Assembly (NCBI GenBank): GCA_024280485.1
Contig: JAJRQB010000013.1
Location: 26,178-90,177 of the forward strand
Direction: 5' to 3'
Source of the DNA: Deltaproteobacteria bacterium
GTDB lineage: Bacteria > Desulfobacterota > Desulfuromonadia > Desulfuromonadales > Geopsychrobacteraceae
Length of the DNA stretch: 64,000 nucleotides
The notes beneath the pieces are model-generated. The model did no database searches, was not told the DNA's origin, and saw only the letters and a list, made by a program, of their open reading frames with translations. This document shows, piece after piece, positions 7,778-16,628 of the stretch. Position 1 is the first letter of the stretch, and each line of letters opens with the position of its first letter. Made by a program: the position numbers and the translations under genes.

Positions 7778-8291
7778 GAGTGATCTCCTGTGCTGAATCA
7801 GTATAAAATCGCAAATAAAGCGTTTTCTGGAGCGACCTGAAAATCCAGCAGAGACGCTTCAAGCCGTAACGGTAGAGGGAGCTTAGGAAGACATTCCATT
7901 CGCTCATGGGCCCAGTTCCAATCTTTGACTGAGTGTCTGTCCTAGTCGCCGCGGCAAGTTTGTCGTGAAGGATGTTCCCCTCCTGATGGCGAAATTGGTA
8001 AAGGCGCTCCATGAAGCAGTGGGCCAGGCCGTTGAGCATGTCGAAACAGTTGGGCGCCCCGATGACCAGAGTGTCCGCCGCAACAATCTTATCACGTAGT
8101 CCACTCATGTCATCTTCAACCTTGCACTTATTGTCTTTCACGCAGCCGAGGCAGGCGATACAGGGCCCGATAGACATTCCGCTTAACGAGATAAATTCAG
8201 TGTCGCCATCGATCTCCTTCAGTATTTCCTGAACCAATTGGTTGGTGTTTCGTTCTCGGCGCGGACTACAGGAGATGCCAAGTACATTCAT
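7764..8291 (-). CDS. NAD(P)H-dependent FMN reductase-like protein, abnormal C-terminus
   Basis: The N-terminal ~112 residues look like the flavodoxin-fold FMN reductase/iron-sulfur flavoprotein family. The phosphate-binding GISCSPRRERNTNQLV loop is present, then a compact cysteine cluster (CIACLGCVKDNKC) and VIGAPNCFDM. After about DKLAAA the expected family strand and Gly-rich loop are missing. They are replaced by ~60 residues rich in W, R, L and Y that do not fit the fold, as after a frameshift or deletion. The coding frame continues to overlap the tautomerase start. It begins in a 4-nt overlap with the NrtS stop. It may be a non-functional or altered flavoprotein. Confidence 0.65.
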   Translation of the reverse strand: MNVLGISCSPRRERNTNQLVQEILKEIDGDTEFISLSGMSIGPCIACLGCVKDNKCKVEDDMSGLRDKIVAADTLVIGAPNCFDMLNGLAHCFMERLYQFRHQEGNILHDKLAAATRTDTQSKIGTGPMSEWNVFLSSLYRYGLKRLCWIFRSLQKTLYLRFYTDSAQEITHAIR

Positions 8292-8590
8292 TGTCTTGCC
8301 TTCTGTCCAGTTATCGAGTTGTTACCGATGCTTTTTTGTAAGTGAGTCGTAAGTTCAGGTTCGCTAGCCAGTTTCATACTGATGGCTGTGTAAGCTGAAA
8401 CCGCGTAGGGGGCAAAAAACGTCAGGACAAGTTTGACATAGTCCACCTCGCCGAAGTTCAGCCTATACAGCCTGTCCCCTTGATTGATCAGATTCAAAAA
8501 TATTCCGACAATCAGAGCAACCTTCATTGCTCTGAGGATCAAGTCGCGATCAAGCACTGCGCTCAGGATGATCTCAAATTTACGTCTCAT
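8288..8590 (-). CDS. NrtS-like nitrate/nitrite transporter
   Basis: Membrane protein of 100 residues with two hydrophobic segments. KVALIVGIFLNLINQGDRLY and the second helix VLTFFAPYAVSAYTAIS match the short NrtS family described as nitrate or nitrite transporters. AGAAGGAAC precedes ATG 8590. Its stop overlaps the flavoprotein start (ATGA), so it belongs to the same minus-strand run. Together with the P460 protein and Crp/Fnr regulator it points to nitrogen-oxide metabolism. The family match is from memory of its conserved Asn-Leu-Ile-Asn-Gln-Gly core. Confidence 0.75.
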   Translation of the reverse strand: MRRKFEIILSAVLDRDLILRAMKVALIVGIFLNLINQGDRLYRLNFGEVDYVKLVLTFFAPYAVSAYTAISMKLASEPELTTHLQKSIGNNSITGQKARQ

Positions 8591-8631
8591 AGGTTCCTTC
8601 TAACGATTGAATCATGGTGCCTGTACTCCTA

Positions 8632-9156
8632 TCAGGAGCCAACAGGCACACCCATAGAATCGAGAAATTTGTTGAATGCAGTGAAGAGCTCCATCACCCC
8701 GAGAGCTTCAACAATTTCAGCATCGGTCGCTCCTGTTTCACGGAGTGCCGTAAACTCGGTATCAGGTATCTTGCCCGGATTCGTGTTGGCCTGGCGCGCG
8801 AAGTTGATCAGGGCTTTCTCTTTTGCGGTAAAATCGGTCTTGTCGAGATCCTTTTCAATTGCATCGAGCTCCGCGTCTGACACGCCGATTGAGCGCAGGG
8901 CGCCAGTGTGGGCAGCTATGCAGTAGGCGCAGCTGTTGTCCTGTGAGACCAGAACTGCAATTGATTCTTTGACTTTACGGCTCAGGACGCCTTCCATCAT
9001 CACCGCCTTGACCTTGTTCCAGTTGGCGCGCAACAGAGGTGGATGATGCGCATAGGCGCTAAAGAGACCAGGGAGGCGACCGAAGGCTTCTTGTATTTCG
9101 TTGAAAATTTCGGTGATTTCCGGGGTCTGTTCTGTTACGGGATGAATTCTAGGCAT
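8632..9156 (-). CDS. Carboxymuconolactone decarboxylase / AhpD-like protein
   Basis: Cytosolic all-helical protein of 174 residues. The AhpD-type redox centre is seen as SRKVKESIAVLVSQDNSCAYC followed by IAAH, giving the usual E-x(n)-CxxC-x3-H arrangement, so it is probably a peroxidase-related thiol protein rather than a true lactone decarboxylase. The N-terminal PEITEIFNEIQEAFGRLP block fits the peroxidase-related subfamily. The gene lies one base after the TetR gene stop, so the regulator and this protein are co-transcribed, the usual arrangement for an oxidative or electrophile-stress operon. Confidence 0.88.
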   Translation of the reverse strand: MPRIHPVTEQTPEITEIFNEIQEAFGRLPGLFSAYAHHPPLLRANWNKVKAVMMEGVLSRKVKESIAVLVSQDNSCAYCIAAHTGALRSIGVSDAELDAIEKDLDKTDFTAKEKALINFARQANTNPGKIPDTEFTALRETGATDAEIVEALGVMELFTAFNKFLDSMGVPVGS

Positions 9157-9157
9157 T

Positions 9158-9769
9158 TCAGTTGACCTCCTTGTTCGGGTTGTGTTGCAAGCCCAGCAGG
9201 GTTCGAAGACTGTGCAGACAGGTCTTTAATGGCATTTCAGATTTGAGTAGCCGGGCCTGCATGATTCCTCCTTCGATGGTTGCGACGATCAGCGTCGCCA
9301 ACTCGTTGGCTGACAGGTCGGTACGTATTTCGTGTTGCTGTTGAGCTTGCTCTATTTTCTGCTCAATCTTTGTTGTCCAGTCATAGAAAACATTAGTTAC
9401 AAAATCGGCAAACAGCGCTGAAGTGTCACTTGCTTCCAATGCGGTATTGCCGAAGAGGCAGCCCCCAATAAAATTGGTTTGCTGATGCTTGGCATAAGCT
9501 TGTTCGAAAAAATTTTGTAGCGCCTCACCGGGGGTACCGACACTCAAGGTTTGATCAAGGAATTTCATGAAATCTTCGCTCTCCCTGGCCAGAACCGCCA
9601 TTGCCAGTTCTTCTTTACCTGCAAAGTGGAAGTACAGATTCCCACGCGTTGTCCCGGTAGCGACCAGTAAATCATTAATTGAAGTGGCATTAATCCCTTT
9701 ACGGTTGAACACCCGACTGGCATCTGCCAGTATTCGAGCCTTTGTCTTTTGTCCCTTAGATTGTGGCAT
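9158..9769 (-). CDS. TetR/AcrR-family transcriptional regulator
   Basis: Repressor-type protein of 203 residues. The N-terminal helix-turn-helix is standard: KARILADASRVFNRKGINATSIN...GTTRGNLYFHFAGKEEL. The C-terminal ligand domain contains GGCLFGNTALEASD, typical of the TetR_C_6 (AcuR/YxaF-like) group whose members sense small electrophiles. AAGGGAT lies upstream of ATG 9769. It precedes the AhpD-like gene by one base. A partial dyad at 9789-9808 just upstream is a candidate autoregulatory site. Confidence 0.9.
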   Translation of the reverse strand: MPQSKGQKTKARILADASRVFNRKGINATSINDLLVATGTTRGNLYFHFAGKEELAMAVLARESEDFMKFLDQTLSVGTPGEALQNFFEQAYAKHQQTNFIGGCLFGNTALEASDTSALFADFVTNVFYDWTTKIEQKIEQAQQQHEIRTDLSANELATLIVATIEGGIMQARLLKSEMPLKTCLHSLRTLLGLQHNPNKEVN

Positions 9770-9788
9770 GATAATCCCTTTTAAAAAA

Positions 9789-9808
9789 AACCGAACGATC
9801 AGTTTGTT
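9789..9808. promoter_or_regulatory. Candidate TetR operator
   Basis: Imperfect dyad centred on GATC (AACCGAACGATC-AGTTTGTT), 12 of 20 positions symmetric, about 20 nt upstream of the TetR start. TetR repressors usually bind such palindromes in their own promoter. Symmetry is partial, so this is a candidate only. Confidence 0.35.
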
Positions 9809-9845
9809 TTATAACGTTACTTTATTCACGAAGCGATTGTCAACC

Positions 9846-9879
9846 AAACCAGAGTCACCCTCATTGGTGACCCTGGTTT
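9846..9879. repeat. Strong stem-loop upstream of the TetR gene
   Basis: Fourteen-base inverted repeat with one mismatch (AAACCAGAGTCACC / GGTGACCCTGGTTT) around a six-base loop. No U-run follows on either strand, so it is not an obvious terminator. It lies 77 nt upstream of the TetR start and could be a second operator or an RNA structure in a leader. Confidence 0.5.
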
Positions 9880-10120
9880 GTCACGCGGGACAGTTTTGGG
9901 ATTAGTCTGTTGACCTTTCAGTTAGTTGTTGGTTTGTTTTGAATACTGATTTTATCAACGATGAATCTGGTCTTGCTTTTATCTCTATCTCAATGATTGT
10001 GCCAAATTTAAAACATTACAATATTGGTAAGTTATGAGGATTGTGATGTTATTCAGGGAGGGGATTGTAGAATATTCGATAGCTAGATATTGAATATCCA
10101 GCATGATTAGACCGCCAAAT

Positions 10121-10154
10121 AAAATGCCAATCTCGTTTTAGAGATTGGCATTTT
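10121..10154. terminator. Bidirectional rho-independent terminator
   Basis: Perfect 14-base stem AAAATGCCAATCTC / GAGATTGGCATTTT with a six-base loop. A and T tracts on both sides would allow function in either direction. It lies 93 nt beyond the ettA stop on the minus strand. Confidence 0.8.
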
Positions 10155-10246
10155 TACATTCGATTTAGTTTCTAGCGCGAAAGAGAAGATTATGTCTTTG
10201 TCAGACTGCTACCCACTTAACTTGAGCGATTCAAGAAGACACTGAG

Positions 10247-11923
10247 TTATTGACGAGTCAGGTTCCGATAGCGAATCCGATGCGGCTGATCAGCATCGCG
10301 TCCCAGGCGTTTTTTGCGGTCTTCTTCGTACTCCGAGTAATTACCTTCATACCAGACAATCTGGCTGTCGCCCTCAAAGGCGAGGATATGGGTGGCAATA
10401 CGATCGAGAAACCAGCGGTCATGGCTGATAACCACCGCACAGCCGCCGAAGTTTTCAAGACCTTCTTCCAGTGCGCGCAGGGTATTGACGTCGAGATCAT
10501 TGGTCGGCTCATCGAGCAGCAGCACGTTGGCTTCTTCGCGCATCATCTTGGCCAGGTGTACGCGATTGCGTTCGCCGCCTGAAAGGACTCCGACTTTCTT
10601 CTGCTGATCACTGCCAGAAAAGTTAAAGCGTGCCACATAGGCGCGTGAGTTGATTGAGTTGCCGCCGAGCTGGATGAAATCCTGACCGCCGGTGATCTCT
10701 TCAAAGATGGTTTTTGTTGAATCGAGGTTACGGTCCTGATCGACGTAGCCGAGCTTGACTGTTTCGCCCACCTTGAAACTACCAGTGTCGGGTTTTTCCT
10801 GACCGGTAATCATCCGGAAGAGGGTGGTTTTCCCTGCGCCGTTGGGACCGATCACTCCGACGATACCGCCAGGGGGCAGGCTGAAACTGAGATTGTCGAT
10901 CAGCAGACGCTCACCGAAGGCCTTGCTGATCTCCTTTGTTTCAACAACGATTCCACCGAGTCGTGGTCCCGGTGGAATATAAAGTTCCATATTCTGCTCT
11001 TTGGCGGCCGCCTCATTGCCGAGTAATTTTTCGTAGGAGTTGATTCGCGCCTGACCCTTGGCGTGGCGGCCCTTGGGTGACATCCGGATCCACTCCAGTT
11101 CGCGTTTCAATGTCTGCTGACGTTTGCTTTCGGTCTTTTCTTCCTTGCGGAGCCGTTCTTGTTTCTGCTCCAGCCAGCTTGAATAGTTGCCTTTCCAGGG
11201 GATTCCCTGGCCGCGGTCGAGTTCGAGAATCCAACCGGCAACGTTGTCGAGGAAGTAGCGGTCGTGAGTGACGGCGATAACTGTCCCAGGGTAGCGTTGC
11301 AGGTGTTGTTCGAGCCAGGCAACAGTCTCAGCATCGAGGTGGTTGGTTGGCTCATCGAGCAACAGAATGTCGGGTTTGCTCAGTAATAGACGGCAGAGGG
11401 CCACGCGTCTTTTTTCACCACCGGAGAGATTTTTTGTCGGGGTTTCTGGTGGTGGGCAGCGCAGTGACTCTTCTGCTAATTCAAGTCGTGAATCGAGATC
11501 CCAGGCATCTGCAGCATCCAGCTTGTCCTGTACCTTGGCCTGGCGCTCAAGAAGTTTGTCCATGTCACAATCCGGGTCGGCAAAGGCGTTGTTGATCTCC
11601 TCGAATTCTGCAAGGAGATCGACTGTTTCCTGAACCCCTTCCTGAACAATCTCGCGTACCGTCTTGCTTTCATCGAGATGTGGTTCCTGTTCCAGATAAC
11701 CAACAGTGTAGCCATCAGAGAGGGCCGCTTCGCCGTTGAACTCTTTGTCTACTCCTGCCATGATTTTTAAAAGGGTCGATTTACCCGAACCGTTCAGCCC
11801 GAGCACCCCGATCTTGGCACCATAGTAATAGGAGAGGGAGATGTCCTTGATGATCGGTTGTTTGTTGTAGCTCTTGCTGACGCGCATCATCGAATAGATG
11901 ATTTTTTTAGTGTCTTCGCTCAT
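10247..11923 (-). CDS. ettA: Energy-dependent translational throttle protein EttA (ABC-F)
   Basis: Soluble tandem ATPase of 558 residues with no membrane segment, the ABC-F architecture. Walker [10 protein letters not shown] and GPNGAGKTT and two LSGGE(K/R)xR signatures flank a basic linker (the [16 protein letters not shown] region). The family acts in the ribosomal E site and gates initiation by ADP/ATP ratio. I start at ATG 11923 ([17 protein letters not shown]), which aligns with E. coli EttA. The open frame extends 47 codons further upstream but that part is unconserved. The C-terminal [13 protein letters not shown] also matches the family. The ribosome site before ATG is weak. Confidence 0.92.
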   Translation of the reverse strand: MSEDTKKIIYSMMRVSKSYNKQPIIKDISLSYYYGAKIGVLGLNGSGKSTLLKIMAGVDKEFNGEAALSDGYTVGYLEQEPHLDESKTVREIVQEGVQETVDLLAEFEEINNAFADPDCDMDKLLERQAKVQDKLDAADAWDLDSRLELAEESLRCPPPETPTKNLSGGEKRRVALCRLLLSKPDILLLDEPTNHLDAETVAWLEQHLQRYPGTVIAVTHDRYFLDNVAGWILELDRGQGIPWKGNYSSWLEQKQERLRKEEKTESKRQQTLKRELEWIRMSPKGRHAKGQARINSYEKLLGNEAAAKEQNMELYIPPGPRLGGIVVETKEISKAFGERLLIDNLSFSLPPGGIVGVIGPNGAGKTTLFRMITGQEKPDTGSFKVGETVKLGYVDQDRNLDSTKTIFEEITGGQDFIQLGGNSINSRAYVARFNFSGSDQQKKVGVLSGGERNRVHLAKMMREEANVLLLDEPTNDLDVNTLRALEEGLENFGGCAVVISHDRWFLDRIATHILAFEGDSQIVWYEGNYSEYEEDRKKRLGRDADQPHRIRYRNLTRQ

Positions 11924-12085
11924 AGGTTCAATCCGAATAAATAATAGAGTAGAGAATAAGGGATAATCGAAGGGTTTGTATAACACTGCCGCAGTTCGGG
12001 GGCAAGTGTGAGGAATGTTGGGTAAGTCCGAATCAGCCTGGATTTTTCTCTCCCTACGCCTCATGTCCTGTGCTCTGGGTCTGAT

Positions 12086-13237
12086 TTATTTCAAGCTGTC
12101 GAGTTGACTGATCGCCTTAAGGAAGTTACGTGTCAGGCTGGGGTGGAGGGTGGTCCCGGCTTGCTCCATCATGATGCCGGCTACAGCGTCGAGAGTGAGA
12201 GACTCACGATAGGAGCGATGAGTGCGCAATGCGTCGAAAAAGTCAGAAATGGTTGTCATCTGGCTGACCAGATGCTGTTGCCAGGGGCGTGATACTTTGG
12301 GATATCCGGAGCCATCATAACGCATGTGATGCTCATAGGCTGTAACAACCGCGAGGCGTGGAACTCCGGGGGTGCCAAACAGGTACTCTGCTCCTTTACG
12401 TGGATGGTCTTGCATGATTGCCCATTCTTCATCATCCAGTTGAGAAGGTTTCTGTAAAATTTCTGCAGGGACAAATAGTTTGCCGACATCGTGCAGCATG
12501 GCCGAAAGGCCGATTTCGTGTAAGGTTTGACCCTCAATTCCAAGGAGGCGCGCCTGGGCGAGATTGAGGACGTAAACGTTGGTAGAATGAGTATAGGTAT
12601 ATTCATCGAGGCCACGCAGAGGGGCGAGGGCGAGCAGGGGGTCTGCATTGCGACTGAAAGCATCGACGAAGCCGGAGACGATATCTGATATCCCGACGAC
12701 ATTGAGACGCTGACGGGTACGTGCTGCGCGGTAAATATCGAGGAATTCGGTCAGTTCATCCTCTTGAATCTCCGCCAAGGATGGAAATTGTTCGAAAATC
12801 TGATTGGCCGCCGTCTCGTGATCAGTTGTGCTGCCCTCGGCGTAACGAATTTCGAGTTTACCGTAGCGAATGTGCTTACTGGAGACAGCCTCACCGGCGT
12901 TTTGTGAGCCGCGAACCAATACGGCTACCAGATTGCGAATCTCCTCAATTTCGATGCCCGGCAGAAGCTTAAGCGTCCCGACTCCCCGCCTTTTGAGTCC
13001 CTGTATCATTTTCTCGACCGACAGGTTGTTCTCTAACGGCAGGTTATCGAAGATCAGTTGATCATCAACCAGCATCAAATTGACTTCGCCATCCTCCCCC
13101 TGGGCGCGTTGCAGGTGAACCTGAGCCAGGTTGCACAGATGTGAAACCTGGCGATGGCCAAGGTTGTAGAGGGCCGCGTTCGCCGCTGCCGTGGTCAGGC
13201 GTCGGATGAAAGCTTGAACATTCTCAGGATTCGCCAT
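12086..13237 (-). CDS. HD-GYP domain signalling protein
   Basis: Cytosolic protein of 383 residues. The C-terminal half is an HD-GYP phosphohydrolase domain with HSTNVYVLN, LHDVGK near residue 247 and HHMRYDGSGYPK, where the GYP triad is intact. HD-GYP domains hydrolyse cyclic di-GMP or related dinucleotides. The N-terminal ~160 residues (SVEKMIQGLKRRGVGTLKLLPG) form a separate domain often found with these proteins. The start at ATG 13237 is supported by an AGGAGGG site. It overlaps the end of the HEAT-repeat gene by 14 nt, so the two are translationally coupled and probably act in one pathway. Confidence 0.85.
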   Translation of the reverse strand: MANPENVQAFIRRLTTAAANAALYNLGHRQVSHLCNLAQVHLQRAQGEDGEVNLMLVDDQLIFDNLPLENNLSVEKMIQGLKRRGVGTLKLLPGIEIEEIRNLVAVLVRGSQNAGEAVSSKHIRYGKLEIRYAEGSTTDHETAANQIFEQFPSLAEIQEDELTEFLDIYRAARTRQRLNVVGISDIVSGFVDAFSRNADPLLALAPLRGLDEYTYTHSTNVYVLNLAQARLLGIEGQTLHEIGLSAMLHDVGKLFVPAEILQKPSQLDDEEWAIMQDHPRKGAEYLFGTPGVPRLAVVTAYEHHMRYDGSGYPKVSRPWQQHLVSQMTTISDFFDALRTHRSYRESLTLDAVAGIMMEQAGTTLHPSLTRNFLKAISQLDSLK

Positions 13238-15443
13238 TTGCCCTCCTACGCAGAATCCGTAACTGTTCTGTGGCGATTGAGATGATTTCACTGTTTGTGG
13301 ATTTCACAAGTTGTTCCAATAAGGGCGAGGCAACTTTCGACGGATAGCAACCGAGAGTTTTGATAGCTTCAAGTTTCAAGCGCCGAAAAAACTTCGGATG
13401 TAGCAGGTTGCCAGAGTTTATCAGTCCTTCCAGAAAAGAGACCACTCCGGCATCGCCAATTTTTGACAGGGCGCGCAGGATCTGAATTTTCAGCTCGAGG
13501 CCCTCTTCATTCAGGGGGCCATCACGCAAAATCTTAAGTAATTGTCGTTGTACCGCTTTGTCTTGGCTGCGGTCGGCGATTTGGGCGGCATAGTACTGTG
13601 CCGAGATGTTTTGTGACTGCAGTTCTTCAAGAAGTTGTCGCTCTGCCCGCGGACGATTATACAGATACATTAATTTGAGAACTTCCTGACGAACGCGGGG
13701 GTGAGGATAGTCGACCAGAGAGTACAATTGCTTAACCAGTGCCGGATGCTGGTGCTGAGCCAGAACTATGATCAGATTCCGGACCAGATACCAGCGTTCA
13801 TCGTTGAGACGCTCGAGAATAGCTTCATGAGCATTGCGGCCCATCTCTTTGAGGCAAGCCATGTAGTAACGACGCACCGCCATGTTTTCAGTTTCGGCCA
13901 GGCGATTTATCAACTCATCAGCAAATGGGGAGCCTACGGCCAGAATGTAATTGCGCACCTCCTCTTGTTTGTCGCTGCCGAAACGGTCCAGAGCATCAAG
14001 AGTCTCAACGACAAACTCTCGGGAATGCAGCGTTTCCAGGACCTCCTCAGCAAGAAAGAAGGTTGCGACCTCGTCATGATTGAGATAATCAATCCAGCGT
14101 TGATGAAGGTCTTGAAGTGCAATAAAATCACCGGTCTCAAGAAAGAAGCGCGCTAGGTCGACCAGGTTGCGCTGCAAGGTACTTTCCAGCTCTGATTCTG
14201 TTCCGGAAGACATGATTTCAAAGATAATCGCACTGGTCTGACGTTCAACCGATTGGCTGTCAAGGGTTGCTCGCAGAGACTCCATCTCTTCGGTTTTGAG
14301 CAGGCTTATCTGTTCGGTAGAGACGATTGTGTTCAAAGCATTCTGGTAGGCTTCGGGGATGAATAACCCCGTATCCTCTTCACGGAAAATCATCCGCATT
14401 CGCTTGCCAGCCTCTAGATTATCCAGGCTGGTACTGCCCTGAATATTTGAACGAGCAGCCCCCTTTTCCTGATGCTTGGATAACTTGCCGAGCAGGTTTA
14501 GAATGTTGTTGGAGACTTGCATCTCTTGTTGATTTACCTGTTTGAGGCTGTCAAGAATTAACTCTTCCGGGAAGGCTTGAAGTACCGCTTCTGCTTTACC
14601 TTGCTGAGTATCAAGCGTCCGAAAGGTACTATTGAGAAACTGTCGGCGTAGCTCAGGGTTCAGTGCGCTGATCAGATCACCAAGCCCTTCGTTCCCTGGC
14701 CCCTTATGCTTCCTGCCTTGCGAACCGCTGCTGGCAGTGCTTGTCTGGCTGATAAAAGAAGTGATGACCGCATCATAATTTTCCTTGCCGGTCATCCCTT
14801 GTCCTTCGGATTTGCGATTTAGAATGCCTGCGACAAGGCGTGGATCGAAATCTGTCGGCATGTAGAGACTGCTTCCTTCCGGGTCGATAACACCTTCCAT
14901 CATGCCGAAGAGAAAGTTTTCCCAGAGGGGTTCACGCTCTGCATCATAATCACCGTTGGTGATTCGTTCCTCTTCAACTGTTGTGAAACTACGGTAGTCA
15001 ACCGGGACAATTTTGACATGGTTAATTCGCTGGGATTCAAGCAGGGCGGGATAGCCACCATACTCTTGAATCTCTGCTCGTTCGGCGCGCAGCAAAAGGT
15101 TCAGGCGGATAAACTCATCATGATCAGCGTGTCGCATAAAATGGATGGCGGCGATGCCCCGCGTAAACAAAAAAGAGGCAAAGTCTCGGTAGACCGGATT
15201 CTTTCTGTCGAGCCACTCCCCCTCAAACATCAGTGCATCGCGGGCAACACCAAAGCCGATTTCAGGGCGAAATTCAAACAGGTGATCAAGGAGAGTCAGG
15301 ACTTTGTTAGTGGCGGTGTCGATCATCGGATGCCCAGACGGGTAGGTCGACATATGCCGCCGGGCAATATTCATCTCATAGATGAAGTTAGATAACATCC
15401 GGGTGTCGAGATCAGGCAAATTCTGTAGGGAGCTATGCTCCAC
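13224..15443 (-). CDS. HEAT-repeat scaffold protein paired with HD-GYP protein
   Basis: Protein of 739 residues with no signal peptide. The C-terminal half shows HEAT-like helical pairs (e.g. DERWYLVRNLIIVLAQ, HPRVRQEVLKLMYLY, LKLEAIKTLGCYPS), suggesting a protein-binding solenoid. The N-terminus (MLSNFIYEMNIARRHMSTYPSGHP) resembles the N-terminal part of the partner, so both may share a domain. I chose GTG 15443 because GGAGGG lies five bases upstream; a longer frame from GTG 15527 lacks such a site and would add 28 residues. It overlaps the HD-GYP gene. Role unknown, perhaps a regulator of the phosphodiesterase. Confidence 0.75.
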   Translation of the reverse strand: MEHSSLQNLPDLDTRMLSNFIYEMNIARRHMSTYPSGHPMIDTATNKVLTLLDHLFEFRPEIGFGVARDALMFEGEWLDRKNPVYRDFASFLFTRGIAAIHFMRHADHDEFIRLNLLLRAERAEIQEYGGYPALLESQRINHVKIVPVDYRSFTTVEEERITNGDYDAEREPLWENFLFGMMEGVIDPEGSSLYMPTDFDPRLVAGILNRKSEGQGMTGKENYDAVITSFISQTSTASSGSQGRKHKGPGNEGLGDLISALNPELRRQFLNSTFRTLDTQQGKAEAVLQAFPEELILDSLKQVNQQEMQVSNNILNLLGKLSKHQEKGAARSNIQGSTSLDNLEAGKRMRMIFREEDTGLFIPEAYQNALNTIVSTEQISLLKTEEMESLRATLDSQSVERQTSAIIFEIMSSGTESELESTLQRNLVDLARFFLETGDFIALQDLHQRWIDYLNHDEVATFFLAEEVLETLHSREFVVETLDALDRFGSDKQEEVRNYILAVGSPFADELINRLAETENMAVRRYYMACLKEMGRNAHEAILERLNDERWYLVRNLIIVLAQHQHPALVKQLYSLVDYPHPRVRQEVLKLMYLYNRPRAERQLLEELQSQNISAQYYAAQIADRSQDKAVQRQLLKILRDGPLNEEGLELKIQILRALSKIGDAGVVSFLEGLINSGNLLHPKFFRRLKLEAIKTLGCYPSKVASPLLEQLVKSTNSEIISIATEQLRILRRRANGES

Positions 15444-15611
15444 TGAACCCTCCGGTAAATCGCGGATAGGCAGCAAAAGAAAAATGTATTCAATAGAAAA
15501 TTTAACACAAAATGTGGACTGGTGCACACGGCTTCAAATATTGCCAAATGCCCAGTTTTGGTGATAGATTGCGCTTGTGAATAGACATTCTCCCTCAAAT
15601 TTAGACCACCT

Positions 15612-16589
15612 ATGAGCTGTCCTCAGAAATTCAGGGTCACTGACGCCGAGCTAGCCAGCCAACTTTATGGTCGACAAAATCGGCACATAAAGCTGGTTGA
15701 GCGCGCGCTGGGAATCCGCATCGGTAGTAATGGCCTTGAACTGCACTTCTCTGGTGATAAGGCTCAGTCAGAAATCGGTCTTCGTGTTTTCGAAGAACTG
15801 GAACAACTTCTGATCGCCGGCATGCCTCTGTATCCACCTGATGTTGATTATGCGGTGCGCATTCTTTGTCAGGATTCTTCTGCCAATCTGCGTGATATTT
15901 TTCTTGATACCGTTTTTATCTCTGCACGTAAAAAAAATATCGGGCCTAAGAGCCTTGCACAAAAAAACTATATTGATGCGATGCGGGAACATCACGTGGT
16001 GTTCGGTGTTGGGCCTGCTGGCACCGGAAAAACCTATTTGGCAATGGCGATGGCTGTTGCAGCATTGATGCGTAAAGAGGTTAGCCGTATTTTGTTGGTC
16101 CGTCCGGCGGTTGAAGCGGGAGAAAAGCTCGGTTTTTTACCAGGAGATTTGACTGAAAAAGTCAATCCTTATATGAGACCACTCTATGACGCTCTGTTTG
16201 ATATGTTGGAACCGGAGCAAGGCAAAGAGTTGGTGGCTAACGGCATCATTGAGGTTGCACCTCTGGCGTTTATGCGCGGCCGCACTCTCAATGATGCCTT
16301 TGTAATTCTCGATGAGGCACAGAATACTACCTACGAACAGATGAAGATGTTCCTGACGCGGTTGGGTTTTGGTAGCCGGGCTGTGATCACCGGAGATGTA
16401 ACCCAGGTCGACCTGCCTGACAGTCGCCAGTCGGGCTTATTACATGCAATTGAAGTATTGTCCGGAGTTGAAGGGATATGCTTCAATCACTTCAGTGACG
16501 TTGATGTCGTGCGACATCCAATTGTACAATTGATTGTACAAGCCTACGAGGCGGCAGATAAACGTGGGTCTCGTTCTGGGCGCAGATAA
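15612..16589 (+). CDS. phoH: PhoH-family ATPase
   Basis: Cytosolic P-loop ATPase of 325 residues. Walker A GPAGTGKTY, Walker B VILDEAQN and the sensor GDVTQVDLP are all intact, as in PhoH/YbeZ. The N-terminal part (NRHIKLVERALGIRIGS...LHFSG) is the usual KH-like RNA-binding segment. PhoH and YbeY work together in rRNA processing and ribosome quality control in several bacteria; a ybeY gene lies two genes downstream. It is first in a plus-strand operon phoH-pgpH-ybeY-corC-lnt. The upstream gap faces the divergent HEAT-protein gene and must contain both promoters. Confidence 0.93.
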   Translation: MSCPQKFRVTDAELASQLYGRQNRHIKLVERALGIRIGSNGLELHFSGDKAQSEIGLRVFEELEQLLIAGMPLYPPDVDYAVRILCQDSSANLRDIFLDTVFISARKKNIGPKSLAQKNYIDAMREHHVVFGVGPAGTGKTYLAMAMAVAALMRKEVSRILLVRPAVEAGEKLGFLPGDLTEKVNPYMRPLYDALFDMLEPEQGKELVANGIIEVAPLAFMRGRTLNDAFVILDEAQNTTYEQMKMFLTRLGFGSRAVITGDVTQVDLPDSRQSGLLHAIEVLSGVEGICFNHFSDVDVVRHPIVQLIVQAYEAADKRGSRSGRR

Positions 16590-16628
16590 GATGTTCGTTG
16601 CGTTGGTGAGGGAGCGTAAAAGGGAATA

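Larger units (their letters stand above)
9770..10246. other. Gene-free stretch between TetR and ettA
   Basis: Holds the TetR promoter region, the 9846-9879 stem-loop and the 10121-10154 terminator. The middle part (9880-10120) is A+T-rich, with no open frame carrying a ribosome site on either strand. Confidence 0.5.
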
